Origin: Streptomyces caniferus
Lineage (GTDB): Bacteria > Actinomycetota > Actinomycetes > Streptomycetales > Streptomycetaceae
Length of the DNA: 64,000 bases
Direction of reading: 5' to 3'
NCBI RefSeq assembly: GCF_009811555.1
Contig: NZ_BLIN01000001.1
Coordinates: 62,001-126,000 of the forward strand
The translations under genes were made by a program, and so were the position numbers. Numbering within the stretch: position 1 is the stretch's first letter; every line of letters starts with the position of its first letter. Shown one piece after another: positions 16,272 to 27,512 of this stretch. The notes below the pieces were generated by a model, which searched no databases, was not told the origin of the DNA, and saw only the letters and a program-made list of their open reading frames with translations.

Positions 16272-17600
16272 TTACCCATAGTGCCCGTTGTGCCCGGACA
16301 GCGCGGGTGGAGTGAGCGGATTCATAGCGGTGACGTCACGGGGAACCAGCTGGAAGCCCTGCCAGTGAACAGGCATGGGCTCCTGGTCCTCGTCCCTGGC
16401 GATGTGATGGAACCCGATGTTGACCCACGCGATGGGGTGTTTGAGCGGCTGGCCGTTGACCCAGGTGTCGACGCTCTTGCCGGCGTGGGCGCCACAGTTG
16501 GCCAGGTTGTTGCTGGCGAACTGTTCACACTTGTTGTACTCGGTGAAGTAGACGTCGTGCCGGGTGTAACTGCGCCCGGTGTACTTGCTGGTGTGGCCCG
16601 GGACGATCTCGTACGAGCGCGGGTGACCGTCCTGGTTCTTGCCGGTGGTGCTCACCACCCGCCACCAGCGCAGCGCGCCGGAGTCCCCGGCCAGCTCCTT
16701 GGTGACGGGGGTACGCGTGGTGCGGATGGTGGGAGTGCGGCCGCCGGACCGGATAGTGGTGGCGGAGTCGAACTGCTCGACCTTGTTGGCGGCGCCGTCC
16801 AGGCCGAAGTTCAGTCGCCAGAAGACGTTGTGGCTGTGGCTGGTGGCGTAGTCCTTGGCGCCCTTGCCGAGGGGCGCGCCACGGCCGTCGCCGGCGTCGA
16901 AGTCGCCGGGTGAGACGGTGCCGGTGGCGCCGACCTGCAGGGTCATGGTGCCGTCGCCGGAGAACCGCCACTCGCTGATGTACTCGTACCAGCCGACCTT
17001 GTTGACGGTGTAGACCAGCAGGTCCTTGCCCTGGAGCTGGTAGGTCTTGGCGTTCTCGCCGGGGTAGGGGCCCATCCGGTAGGCGTGGCCGCGGGCGCGG
17101 GTGGTGGCGCACAGGCCGCTGACGTCGGGATGCGCGGGGTCATAGGCGCCGGGGACCCGGACGGTCTTGATGGTGCCGCCGGGGCATTCGGCGGGGTCGA
17201 GCTTCATCAGGCCCTGGGCGAAGCCCTGGCCGGTGAGGTCGTCGTACTCGTTCCCTCCGTCGTCGTAGGGGACGTGGATCTGGGCGAGTTTGGCGGTGGT
17301 GAGCACCTTGATCGGGGCGCGTTCGCCCTTGGGCTGGTAGGAGACGTCGTCCAGGACGAGGCCGGCATTGCCCTCGTAGTGCCAGCACATCCGCCAGACG
17401 GTGCCGCCGTCGAGCGTCTGGGTGATGCGGTAGGCGGCGCTGCACCGGGGGGCCGGGGCGGGTGCGGCGGGGGCTTCCGGGGCTGCCTGGGCCGACGGGC
17501 CGGTCAGCAGGGCGGTCGCCGTGAGCAGCAGCGGGATGGCGGCGAGGGTCGCGACGCGGCGGCGCGGGCGGCGGGTTCCGGCGGGACTTCTTTCGGGCAT
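16272..17600 (-). CDS. secreted copper amine oxidase, catalytic domain (tyramine-oxidase-like)
   Basis: Topaquinone enzyme that oxidises primary amines to aldehydes with H2O2 and ammonia. Residues 1-40 are a Sec signal peptide; a Pro/Ala linker precedes the catalytic beta-sandwich. Copper ligands fit His255 and His257 (TSHSHNVFWRLNFGLDG, cf. family HxH) and His399 (IGFHHIARDEDQEPMP). The topaquinone precursor fits Tyr205 in VGWYEYISEW, and the base Asp lies in YDDLTGQGF. The consensus has Asn before this Tyr; here it is Trp204. The N2/N3 domains normally fused in front are missing and appear as the upstream gene. The ATG at 17600 has AGGAG nine bases upstream. Confidence 0.85.
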   Translation of the reverse strand: MPERSPAGTRRPRRRVATLAAIPLLLTATALLTGPSAQAAPEAPAAPAPAPRCSAAYRITQTLDGGTVWRMCWHYEGNAGLVLDDVSYQPKGERAPIKVLTTAKLAQIHVPYDDGGNEYDDLTGQGFAQGLMKLDPAECPGGTIKTVRVPGAYDPAHPDVSGLCATTRARGHAYRMGPYPGENAKTYQLQGKDLLVYTVNKVGWYEYISEWRFSGDGTMTLQVGATGTVSPGDFDAGDGRGAPLGKGAKDYATSHSHNVFWRLNFGLDGAANKVEQFDSATTIRSGGRTPTIRTTRTPVTKELAGDSGALRWWRVVSTTGKNQDGHPRSYEIVPGHTSKYTGRSYTRHDVYFTEYNKCEQFASNNLANCGAHAGKSVDTWVNGQPLKHPIAWVNIGFHHIARDEDQEPMPVHWQGFQLVPRDVTAMNPLTPPALSGHNGHYG

Positions 17601-17649
17601 GCAAGGGCTCCTGGAGAAGGAGTGGTGGGGGTCGGCGGTCCGTGGGCGG

Positions 17650-18456
17650 TCAGCCGAGACGGGCGACGGTGCGGGCACTGAGGTCGATCACGAAACGGCG
17701 GGTGTCGATCCACGGGCCGTTCTTCACCTTGGTGAAGAGGCGGATGCAGCGGTGTTCCCCGCAGTCGCCCAGGGCGCCCGGCGCCGCTCCTTCCGCGCGG
17801 CCGCGGTAGACGAAGCCGGTGACGGAGAGCGGATCGGGCCCGGTGAGGTCGCGTCCGGTGGCCTCGCGGTAGTCCTCGCGCAGCCCGGAGCCCAGCGGCG
17901 CGGCGATCAGCAGCCGGGCCGCCTCGACGGCCTCGGCGTGGGCGGGCGGCGGCTGGACGCCGTGCTGGGTGTCCGTCGACTCGACCTTCGAGGTCGTGAG
18001 GTTGACGGTCTTGGTGAGGTAGCTGTCGCTCTTGTAGTCGTAGAAGGAGACCAGCGCCCGGCGCGGCGGATCGGCGAGCCCGGCCTCCGAGGGGGCGAGT
18101 TCGGCCAGGTCGGTGGTGAGGCGTTCGGGCCCGGGCCGCCCGGTGACGTCGGCGGCCGCGCCGCGCCGGGCGGGCGGCAGCGCCAGGTCCTGGGCGCGCC
18201 GGAGTTCGTCGTCGGTGAGCGGGTCCCGCCCCCGGCCGCGCTCCCCCTGCGGGCGGGCCGCCTCGACGACGCCGGGCGGCGGTGGCCCCGGGTCGTGTCC
18301 GGGCGCGGCCACGCCGGTCCGGCTCCGGCCGCTCGTCCCCTCGGCGGCGCCCGCGCCGGCGGGCAGGGTGATCGCGGTCATGACGGCGGTGCCCGTCAGC
18401 GCGAGGGCGGCGCCCGCGAGGACCTTGCCGAGGTGGCGGTGCATCAGGTGGCGCAC
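17650..18456 (-). CDS. copper amine oxidase N2/N3-like secreted protein (tyramine oxidase subunit B-like)
   Basis: Exported protein: residues 1-38 form a signal peptide (LGKVLAGAALALTGTAVMTAITLPAGAGA), followed by a Pro/Gly/Arg linker. The region RALVSFYDYKSDSYLTKTVN, then GVQPPPAHAEAVEAARLLIA, then GLREDYREATGRDL resembles the N2/N3 domains of copper amine oxidases, where a ...GVQPP...EE...AE/A pattern is diagnostic. It ends 50 bases before the catalytic-domain gene, so the two form an operon encoding a split enzyme. I recall Streptomyces annotations of this pair as tyramine oxidase plus subunit B. The GTG start at 18456 follows AGGGGGG by about four bases; an in-frame ATG four codons later is an alternative. 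Confidence 0.7.
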   Translation of the reverse strand: MRHLMHRHLGKVLAGAALALTGTAVMTAITLPAGAGAAEGTSGRSRTGVAAPGHDPGPPPPGVVEAARPQGERGRGRDPLTDDELRRAQDLALPPARRGAAADVTGRPGPERLTTDLAELAPSEAGLADPPRRALVSFYDYKSDSYLTKTVNLTTSKVESTDTQHGVQPPPAHAEAVEAARLLIAAPLGSGLREDYREATGRDLTGPDPLSVTGFVYRGRAEGAAPGALGDCGEHRCIRLFTKVKNGPWIDTRRFVIDLSARTVARLG

Positions 18457-18469
18457 GGTTCCCCCCTGC

Positions 18470-18486
18470 TGTCACGTCTCGTGACA
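18470..18486. promoter_or_regulatory. palindrome upstream of the amine oxidase operon
   Basis: TGTCACG-TCT-CGTGACA is a perfect 7-bp inverted repeat, 14 bases before the GTG start of the leftward operon and upstream of its ribosome binding site. It could be an operator or a 5'-leader hairpin. Confidence 0.4.
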
Positions 18487-18698
18487 CACATGTCGGATCC
18501 CCCTGTCCGTCCTCCAGTAGGACGACCAGTAGGACGACATGACAACGCGACAGGTTGCCCACGAATGAGCGGAGTTCCCGCGAAAAGCCCTCTGTGTGCG
18601 AGAAGTTGCGAAAAGTTGGGGAAGTATTTCGATTCGTTCCGCGGATGTGTCTCGTGGAGTCGCCGCAGCGCCCGAGAAGAAAGTGGAAGAGTCTACCC

Positions 18699-20897
<2,199 letters not shown>

Positions 20898-22312
20898 GGA
20901 GGGCGGGCCGCCGGGCCGGGGAGCCGAGGGCGACGGCGAGGACCAGGACGGCGGCCCCGACGGCGACGGCGAAGGCGGCCGAGGGGCCATGGGCCTCGGC
21001 GAGCCGGCCGGAGACGGCCAGGGACAGCGCCTGGCCGCCGACCACCGCGCTGGTGAGGAACGCCATCGATTCGGCCAGCCGGCCGGCCGGCACCAGCCGT
21101 TCGGTGAGGCCGAAGACCGTGATCAGATGCGGGGCGAAGGCCACTCCGAGCACCACGACGGCCAGATAGAGCGCCCCCAGGGACCGTACGAACAACAGCG
21201 GCACGGACAGCACGATCAGCCCGGCGGCGGCCGCCCGCCACCGTACCGGCAGCGTGATCCGGGCGGGGACCAGCGCCAGCAGCACTCCGGCGACCGCGCT
21301 CATCACCCCCATCGCGGCGTAGACGAGTCCGGCCTGGGCGGGCTGGTGGAGGCGTTCGGTGAGCGCGGTGATGCCGGCCTGGCAGGCGCCGAAGAGGGCG
21401 CCCTGCAGCGCCATCGAGGCGCGCAGGCCGTGCACCGCCCGGGGCATCCGGGCGCGGGCCGGGCGGGCGCCGCGTACCCGGTCGCGGTGGCCGTCCGTCG
21501 CGGGTGCGGCCGGCCCGCCCGCAGGGCCGGTGGTCCGCGGCGCGCCGCTCGTGGGCGGCGCGGTGGCCGGGCCGGGCGGATGCGGCGCCGCGACGGACGG
21601 ATGCAGCACCGCGGCCGTGGGATGCAGCGCGAAGGCCGAGCCGCAGACCGCCAGCAGCAGCGCGGCCAGGGAGAGCGCCACGGCCGGGTGGGCCACCGTG
21701 GCGGACAGCCCCACCAGCGCCGGGCCGAGCACGAACGACATCTCGTCCAGGGTGCCTTCGAAGGACAGCGCGGTGTTGATCAGGCGGTCGTCCGCCCGTG
21801 CGCGACGGGCGAGCGCCACGAGCCGGGTGCGGGCCAGCGGACCGATCTGCGGTACGCCGGCTCCGGCGAGAAGTCCGGCCAGGGCCAGCGTCGGCGTCCC
21901 GGCACGGGCGAGGGCGGCGGCCACCAGCGCCGCCACGGCAAGCGCATCGAACCAGCAGGCGGTCAGCACCACCGTCCGCTGTCCGAGCCGGTCGGCGAGG
22001 CGGCCGAGCAGTGGCCCGCCCACCGTCTGGCCCGCCGCCAGCGCGCCCCCCACCAGACCCGCGGTGGCCAGCGAGCCGCTCGTCCGCGCCACCAGCAGCA
22101 GACTGCCGAGCTGGCACATGGCCGTGGGGAGCCTGCCGAGGAAGGAGACGACGGGCAGCAGCGGCCCGCTCAGCGCGAGCACCCGGCGGTAGGCGGCCGT
22201 GGCAGCGGTCATCGCCAGACGCTATCCGCGCCGGGTCCGCGCACCCCACGCACCGGACGTACGAAGATCCACGGCCGGTGCGCCCGCCCTCTTGGAGGAA
22301 CGGACGACACCA

Positions 22313-24823
22313 ATGCCGGGCCGGGAGGACACAACGGGCCCTCAGCGGGGTACGGGTGTTCCCATGACGCAGCCACCGAGTACGTCGCCGACCGCCACCT
22401 ACCGGCTGCAGCTCCAGCCGGACTTCCCGTTCGCCGCCGCCGAGCGGGCCGTCCCCCATCTGGCCGCGCTGGGCGTCTCCCATCTGCACCTCTCGCCGGT
22501 GCTGGAGGCGGTGCCGGGGTCCGCCCACGGCTATGACGTGGTCGACCACACGGCGGTACGGGCCGAGCTGGGCGGCGAGCCGGGGCTGCGGGCGCTGGCG
22601 GCGACGGCCCGCTCGCACGGCCTCGGGCTGGTCGTCGACCTCGTGCCGAACCATATGGCCGTGCCCGCGCCGGTGTCGCTGAACGGGCCGCTGTGGCAGG
22701 TGCTGCGCGACGGCCCGGCGTCCCCGTACGCGCGGTGGTTCGACATCGACTGGGACGCGGGACACGGCGGCAGGCTGCTGCTGCCGGTGCTCGGCGGCCG
22801 GCTCGGCGACGAGGCGCGGCACTTCCGCGTGGAGGGCGGGGTGCTGCGCTATCAGGAGCAGGCCTTCCCGCTGCGTCCCGGTACGGAGGAGCTGCCGCTG
22901 ATGCGCCTCCTGGAGGCCCAGTGGTACCGCCTCGCCTGGTGGCGGCTGGCCCGCAGCGAGCTCAACTACCGCCGCTTCTTCACCATTTCGGAGCTGATCG
23001 CGGTCCGTGCCGAGGACCCCGAGGTCTTCGAGGCGACCCATGGCACGGTGCTGCGACTGGTCCGCGAGGGCGTCATCGACGGACTGCGCATCGACCACCC
23101 GGACGGTCTGGTGGACCCCGGCGGCTATCTGGCCCGCCTGCACGAGGGGACCGGCGGCCGCTGGACGGTGGTCGAGAAGATCCTCACCGGTGACGAGCGG
23201 CTCCCGGCGAGCTGGGCCTGCGCGGGCACCACGGGCTATGACGCCCTGCGGCACCTCGACGGTCTGTTCGTCTGCCCGCAGGGCGCCGGACGGCTGTTCT
23301 CCCACTACCGGGACTTCACCACCCCGCTGGCCGACGAGGGCGGCGACTGGGAGGAGACGGTGCGCCGGGCCGCGTACGAGGTCATCACGCACGACCTGGC
23401 CGCGGAGGTCGAGCGGCTGGTGCGGACCGCGGCCCGGATCAGCGCACGGGTCCCGGCACCGGGCGACCATGCGCCGTGGGCGCTGCGTCATGCCCTCCGC
23501 GAGCTGATGGTGCGGCTGCCGGTCTACCGCCCGTACGCCGCGGACGCGGGACAGGCCGAGCAGGACGCGGCGATGCTGGGCACGGCAGCGGCGGGAGCCC
23601 GCACCGCCTTCCGGGTGCCCGAGGAGGCGCGGGCGGTGGATCTGATCCACGATCTGGCGCTCGGACGGCTGGCGGACGGCCCGGAGGACGAGGGCGCGGA
23701 CTGCGCCGACTTCGCCGCGCGGTTCGCCCAGACCGCCTCCGCACTGCACGCCAAATCCGTGGAGGACACCGCCTTCTACCGCTATCCGGTGCTGCTGTCG
23801 GCCTGTGAGGTCGGCGGCGCCCCCGGCGATCCGGCGCTTCCCCCGGAGGCGTTCCATGCGTACTGCGCACGCATGCAGCGGGACCGGCCGACGGCCGGAA
23901 CGGTGCTCTCCACGCACGACACCAAGCGCAGCGCCGATGTGCGGGCCCGGATCGCGGTGCTGTCGGAGTGCCCGGACCGCTGGCGGGACGCCCTGGGCGC
24001 GATGGCCGAGGGGGCGGTGTGCGACCTCGGCCCGCCTGGGGTGGGCGGCGCCGGTCCGGCGGACCCGATGGTGTCGTGGCTGGCCTGGCAGACCGTGTTC
24101 GGCCTGGGCGCGCCCGGCGACACGGCCGCGGCGGAGCGGGTGACGCCCGCCGTCCTCAAGGCCGTACGGGAGGCCGGGCTGCGCACCTCGTGGACGGAGC
24201 GGAAAGCGGGCTACGAGGAGGCCGTCGCGGAGTTCGTCCGCAAGGGGCCGTGCGGTCCCACGGCCGCACCGCTCGTGGCGCTGGACGACGAACTCGCCCC
24301 CTTCATCCGCGCCAACGTCCTGGGCGCGGCGCTGCTGCACCTCACCATGCCGGGCGTCCCCGACCTCTACCAGGGCACCGAACACACCTATGCCGCGCTG
24401 GTCGACCCGGACAACAGGGGGCCGGCCCGGTTCCGTCCGGAGCTGCTCGCCGAGCTGGACGGCGGCGGCGCGCCGCGCGGCCTCTCCGCCGAAAAGCTCC
24501 GGCTGACCGCCACGGCACTGCGTCTGCGGCGCGACCGTCCCGAGTGGTTCGGTGCCGCGGCCACGTACGAGCCGGTGTACGCGGAGGGCCCGGCGGCCGA
24601 GCACTGTGTGGCGTTCTGCCGCAGCGGCCGGGTGCTGACGGTGGCGACCCGTCTCTCGCTGCGCCTCGTGGAGACCGGCGGCTGGTGGGACACCCTGCTG
24701 CGGCTGCCGTCCGGCGGCCCCTGGCACGAGCTGCTGACCGGCCGCGAACTGCCGGGCGACGCGGCGGTGGGCCTGAGCGAACTGCTGGCGGTCTCACCGG
24801 TGGCGCTGTTCGTGGCGGGGTGA
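22313..24823 (+). CDS. treY: malto-oligosyltrehalose synthase
   Basis: GH13 enzyme that isomerises the reducing-end linkage of maltodextrin to alpha,alpha-1,1, the first trehalose-forming step. Motifs: PTATYRLQLQPDFPF near the start, VVDLVPNHM, GLRIDHPDG with the catalytic Asp, WTVVEKIL with Glu, and STHDTKRSADVRAR, specific for TreY; the C-terminus has the GVPDLYQGTE box. Start 22313 is chosen for its GGAGGA site at 22294-22299; ATG 22364 is closer to the conserved region and equally possible. At about 836 aa it is within the family range. It is separated from treZ by five genes, unlike the common treYZ pairing. Confidence 0.93.
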   Translation: MPGREDTTGPQRGTGVPMTQPPSTSPTATYRLQLQPDFPFAAAERAVPHLAALGVSHLHLSPVLEAVPGSAHGYDVVDHTAVRAELGGEPGLRALAATARSHGLGLVVDLVPNHMAVPAPVSLNGPLWQVLRDGPASPYARWFDIDWDAGHGGRLLLPVLGGRLGDEARHFRVEGGVLRYQEQAFPLRPGTEELPLMRLLEAQWYRLAWWRLARSELNYRRFFTISELIAVRAEDPEVFEATHGTVLRLVREGVIDGLRIDHPDGLVDPGGYLARLHEGTGGRWTVVEKILTGDERLPASWACAGTTGYDALRHLDGLFVCPQGAGRLFSHYRDFTTPLADEGGDWEETVRRAAYEVITHDLAAEVERLVRTAARISARVPAPGDHAPWALRHALRELMVRLPVYRPYAADAGQAEQDAAMLGTAAAGARTAFRVPEEARAVDLIHDLALGRLADGPEDEGADCADFAARFAQTASALHAKSVEDTAFYRYPVLLSACEVGGAPGDPALPPEAFHAYCARMQRDRPTAGTVLSTHDTKRSADVRARIAVLSECPDRWRDALGAMAEGAVCDLGPPGVGGAGPADPMVSWLAWQTVFGLGAPGDTAAAERVTPAVLKAVREAGLRTSWTERKAGYEEAVAEFVRKGPCGPTAAPLVALDDELAPFIRANVLGAALLHLTMPGVPDLYQGTEHTYAALVDPDNRGPARFRPELLAELDGGGAPRGLSAEKLRLTATALRLRRDRPEWFGAAATYEPVYAEGPAAEHCVAFCRSGRVLTVATRLSLRLVETGGWWDTLLRLPSGGPWHELLTGRELPGDAAVGLSELLAVSPVALFVAG

Positions 24824-24830
24824 GGGGGCG

Positions 24831-25736
24831 TCACTCACCCGAGGGGACCGGCGGAGCGTCCCGTGTCGCCTTCCCCGCCGTGCGCAGCAGCTCGGTGAAC
24901 TCCGCCGCCGCGCCGACCGGTGCGACCCGTGAGAAGACGGTGATGTCGCGGTGCCAGGGCGGGTCGGTGGGCACGGACGCGCAGTCCAGGCCGCGGAGTT
25001 CATGGGCCGCCGTCAGCAGCACGCCGACCCCGGCCGAGGCCATCCGTACCGCGGTCGAGCTGTGCTGGGTGCGGACGGCGGTACGCGGGGCGAAACCGGC
25101 CCGTTCGCACTCCAGGTCCAGCCATCGCCGTCCGCCGACCACCGGTTCCAGGCTGCAGCGCACCCACGGGCGGTCCGCCAGCTCCGCGAGGCGTACCGAC
25201 TCCCGGGCGGCGAGCGGGTCGCCGTGCGGTACGACCAGCACCATCCGTTCCCGTCCCACGACGGTGACCGGCCCCGGCCAGTCCTCGGGGCGCGGCCCGA
25301 GCGCCATATCGGCGACGCCGCGGGCCATCTGCTCGGCCAACTCCTGTGTGGTGGCGTACTCATGGAGCACCAGGCGCACGCCCGGATGCGCATGGGCCCA
25401 TCGCGCGCAGACCTCCGGGAGGACCCCGATCGCCAGGGCGTGCACCGTCGCGATGTGCAGTTCGCCGCTCTCCGCGCCGCCCGCCGCGAGCGCGGCGCGG
25501 CGGGCCTGCCGGGCGCTGCGGACGGCGAGTTCGGCGTGCGGGAAGTAGGCCCGGCCCATCGCGGTCAGCCGCACCCCGCGGGTCATCCGCTCCAGCAGCG
25601 GACCGCCGATCTCCCGTTCCAGCGCCTTGATCTGGTGCGAGAGCGCGGACTGGGTGACATGCAGCGCGTCGGCGGCGCGGGTGAAGGACTCCTCCTCGAC
25701 GACCGCGACGAGGTACTCCATCTGCCGCAGGCTCAT
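24831..25736 (-). CDS. LysR family transcriptional regulator
   Basis: The N-terminal winged HTH is classical (MSLRQMEYLVAVVEEESFTRAADALHVTQSALSHQIKALEREIG), followed by a periplasmic-binding-protein-like effector domain (about 90-290). 301 aa is normal. It diverges from the lipoamide dehydrogenase gene across 120 bases, the standard arrangement for a LysR regulator and its target, so it probably controls that gene and itself. Its 3' end abuts treY with 7 bases between stops. The effector is not predictable. Confidence 0.92.
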   Translation of the reverse strand: MSLRQMEYLVAVVEEESFTRAADALHVTQSALSHQIKALEREIGGPLLERMTRGVRLTAMGRAYFPHAELAVRSARQARRAALAAGGAESGELHIATVHALAIGVLPEVCARWAHAHPGVRLVLHEYATTQELAEQMARGVADMALGPRPEDWPGPVTVVGRERMVLVVPHGDPLAARESVRLAELADRPWVRCSLEPVVGGRRWLDLECERAGFAPRTAVRTQHSSTAVRMASAGVGVLLTAAHELRGLDCASVPTDPPWHRDITVFSRVAPVGAAAEFTELLRTAGKATRDAPPVPSGE

Positions 25737-25856
25737 GCCCGCCCCTCCCGGTGCGCTCGGACCGCCTCATGCAGCCGCCCTCCATGAAGGCTCTGCATCA
25801 ACTCCATAGAAACATTGCCTTGGACTCATGACCGCAGGTGGGCGGAGGCTGATCGC
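25737..25856. promoter_or_regulatory. divergent LysR-type control region
   Basis: A 120-base gap between divergent starts. It contains ATG-N11-CAT (25770-25786), matching the T-N11-A frame of LysR sites, and an AT-richer TCCATAGAAACATTGCC stretch at about 25803 that could hold a promoter element. GGAGG at 25844-25848 is the ribosome binding site of the rightward gene. Confidence 0.35.
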
Positions 25857-27293
25857 ATGAGTCAGACAGCAGCGAACACGACGGACGTACTGGTCATCGG
25901 CGGCGGCACGGGCGGCTACAGCGCCGCACTGCGCGCCGCGTCCCTGGGCCTGCGGGTGGTGCTGGCCGAACGCGATCTGGTCGGCGGCACCTGCCTGCAC
26001 CGCGGCTGCATCCCCAGCAAGGCCATGCTGCACGCCGCCGAGCTGGTGGACGGCATCGCGGAGGCCCGCGAGCGGTGGGGCGTCAAGGCCACCGTCGATT
26101 CCCTGGACTGGCCGGCCCTCGTGGCCACCCGCGACACCATCGTCGCCCGCAACCACCAAGGCGTGGTGGGGAATTTGCGGACCGCGGGCGTGCAGGTCGT
26201 CCGGGGCGCGGCGCGGCTGACCGGGCCCCGAGGCGTCCACATCGAGGGCGCCGGGGAGTTCACCGCACGGCGCGGCATCGTCCTTGCCACCGGCTCCCGG
26301 CCGCGCCTGCTGCCGGGGCTGACGCCCGACGGCCGTCGCGTGGTGACCAGCGACGATGCGCTGTTCGCCGCCGGGCTCCCGGCGTCCGTACTGGTCCTGG
26401 GCGGCGGCGCGATCGGCGTCGAGTACGCCTCCTTCCACCGCTCCATGGGGGCCGAGGTCACGCTGGTCGAGGCGGCGGAACGGCTGCTCCCGCTGGAGGA
26501 CGAGGAGGTCGGCCGCCGGCTGGCGCGCGGGCTGAAGCAACGCGGTATCGCGGTCCGTACGGGCTCGACGCTGACCGGGACCGAGCTGCTGCCGGACGGC
26601 GTACGGGCCACCGTGCGCACCCCGAAGGGCGAGGAGCAGGTGGTCGAGTCCGAGCGGCTGCTGGTCGCGGTGGGGCGGGTCCCGGTGACGGACGGGCTGG
26701 ACCTGGCGGCGGCCGGGCTGTCGGCGGACGAGCGGGGGTTCGTCGCGCCGGCCGACCGGTCGCGGCTGGAGACTGCCGTGCGGGGCATCCATGTGGTCGG
26801 TGATCTGCTGCCGCCGCCGTCCCTGGGTCTGGCCCACGCCTCCTTCGCGGAGGGCCTGTTGGTGGCCGAGGCGCTGGCGGGCCGTGCGACGCGTGCCGTG
26901 GACTACGCGACCGTGCCGCGGGTGACGTACTCCTCGCCGCAGACCGCGTCGGTCGGCCTGACCGAGGCCGAGGCGCGCGCCCGCGGCCTGGAGGTCGAGG
27001 TCAACACCATGCCGCTGGCCGCCACCGCCAAGGGCATGGTGCACGGCCGGGGCGGCATGGTGAAGGTGATCGCCGCGGCGGGCGGGCCCGGCGGCGCGGC
27101 CACCGGCCCGGTGCTCGGTGTCCATCTGGTCGGGCCGCACGTCTCGGAGATGATCGCCGAGAGCCAGCTGATCGTGGCCTGGGACGCCGAACCGGCCGAT
27201 GTCGCCGCGCACATCCATGCGCATCCGACGCTGTCCGAGGCGGTCGGCGAGGCGTTTCTGACGCTGGCGGGCCGAGGGCTGCATCAGCACTGA
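25857..27293 (+). CDS. dihydrolipoyl dehydrogenase-like flavoprotein
   Basis: Class I pyridine nucleotide-disulfide oxidoreductase. The FAD motif is VIGGGTGGYSAA (13-24), the redox-active disulfide is GGTCLHRGCIPSK (Cys46, Cys51), and the NAD motif is VLVLGGGAIGVEYAS. The C-terminal interface domain carries HAHPTLSEA with the catalytic His-Glu pair. These features fit lipoamide dehydrogenase (E3) rather than mercuric or glutathione reductase. It stands alone, without E1/E2 subunits, and Streptomyces usually has several such genes, so the partner complex is uncertain. The start is set by GGAGG eight bases upstream of ATG. Control by the divergent LysR protein is inferred. Confidence 0.88.
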   Translation: MSQTAANTTDVLVIGGGTGGYSAALRAASLGLRVVLAERDLVGGTCLHRGCIPSKAMLHAAELVDGIAEARERWGVKATVDSLDWPALVATRDTIVARNHQGVVGNLRTAGVQVVRGAARLTGPRGVHIEGAGEFTARRGIVLATGSRPRLLPGLTPDGRRVVTSDDALFAAGLPASVLVLGGGAIGVEYASFHRSMGAEVTLVEAAERLLPLEDEEVGRRLARGLKQRGIAVRTGSTLTGTELLPDGVRATVRTPKGEEQVVESERLLVAVGRVPVTDGLDLAAAGLSADERGFVAPADRSRLETAVRGIHVVGDLLPPPSLGLAHASFAEGLLVAEALAGRATRAVDYATVPRVTYSSPQTASVGLTEAEARARGLEVEVNTMPLAATAKGMVHGRGGMVKVIAAAGGPGGAATGPVLGVHLVGPHVSEMIAESQLIVAWDAEPADVAAHIHAHPTLSEAVGEAFLTLAGRGLHQH

Positions 27294-27318
27294 GGCCCCT
27301 CCCCCGGCCGGAAAATTC

Positions 27319-27348
27319 GGTTGCCGGGCCGCGTACGACCGGCCAACC
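27319..27348 (+). terminator. hairpin between lpd and the leader peptide
   Basis: GGTTGCCGG (27319-27327) pairs with CCGGCCAACC (27339-27348) with one bulged C, 25 bases after the dehydrogenase stop. A TTTT run follows 17 bases later. It may end the upstream transcript or be part of the regulatory leader of the GTPase gene. Confidence 0.45.
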
Positions 27349-27389
27349 ATGACCCCGTACGCCCGTTTTCCCTGAACCAGGAGCACAGC

Positions 27390-27512
27390 ATGCGCGGATT
27401 CCTCGGAACTACTCATCGCCCCGGCCGGACGACAGTTCTTGAGGAATCCACCTTCCATGCTTCCTTCGCACACCCTGAACATCGGGATTCTCGCCCACGT
27501 CGACGCGGGTAA
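27390..27512 (+). CDS. putative leader peptide of the ribosomal-protection GTPase
   Basis: A 40-codon frame, MRGFLGTTHRPGRTTVLEES onward, has its own good ribosome binding site (AGGAG at 27379-27383, six bases before ATG). It overlaps the GTPase start codon in another frame, ending 53 bases inside it. Codons 3-7 form the 5' arm of a hairpin whose 3' arm contains the GTPase ribosome binding site, so ribosome position on this frame would control access to that site. No homologue is known to me; the leader role is inferred from architecture. Confidence 0.5.
   Translation: MRGFLGTTHRPGRTTVLEESTFHASFAHPEHRDSRPRRRG
27396..27449 (+). promoter_or_regulatory. candidate translational attenuator (RBS-sequestering hairpin)
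   Basis: GGATTCCTCGGAACT (27396-27410) is complementary to AGTTCTTGAGGAATCC (27434-27449), giving 9 plus 4 base pairs around a small internal loop. The 23-base apical loop contains CCGGCCGG. The GAGGA ribosome binding site of the GTPase (27441-27445) lies in the 3' arm, and the 5' arm is inside the leader frame. This is the layout of ermC-type stalling-dependent translational attenuators. Confidence 0.55.
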
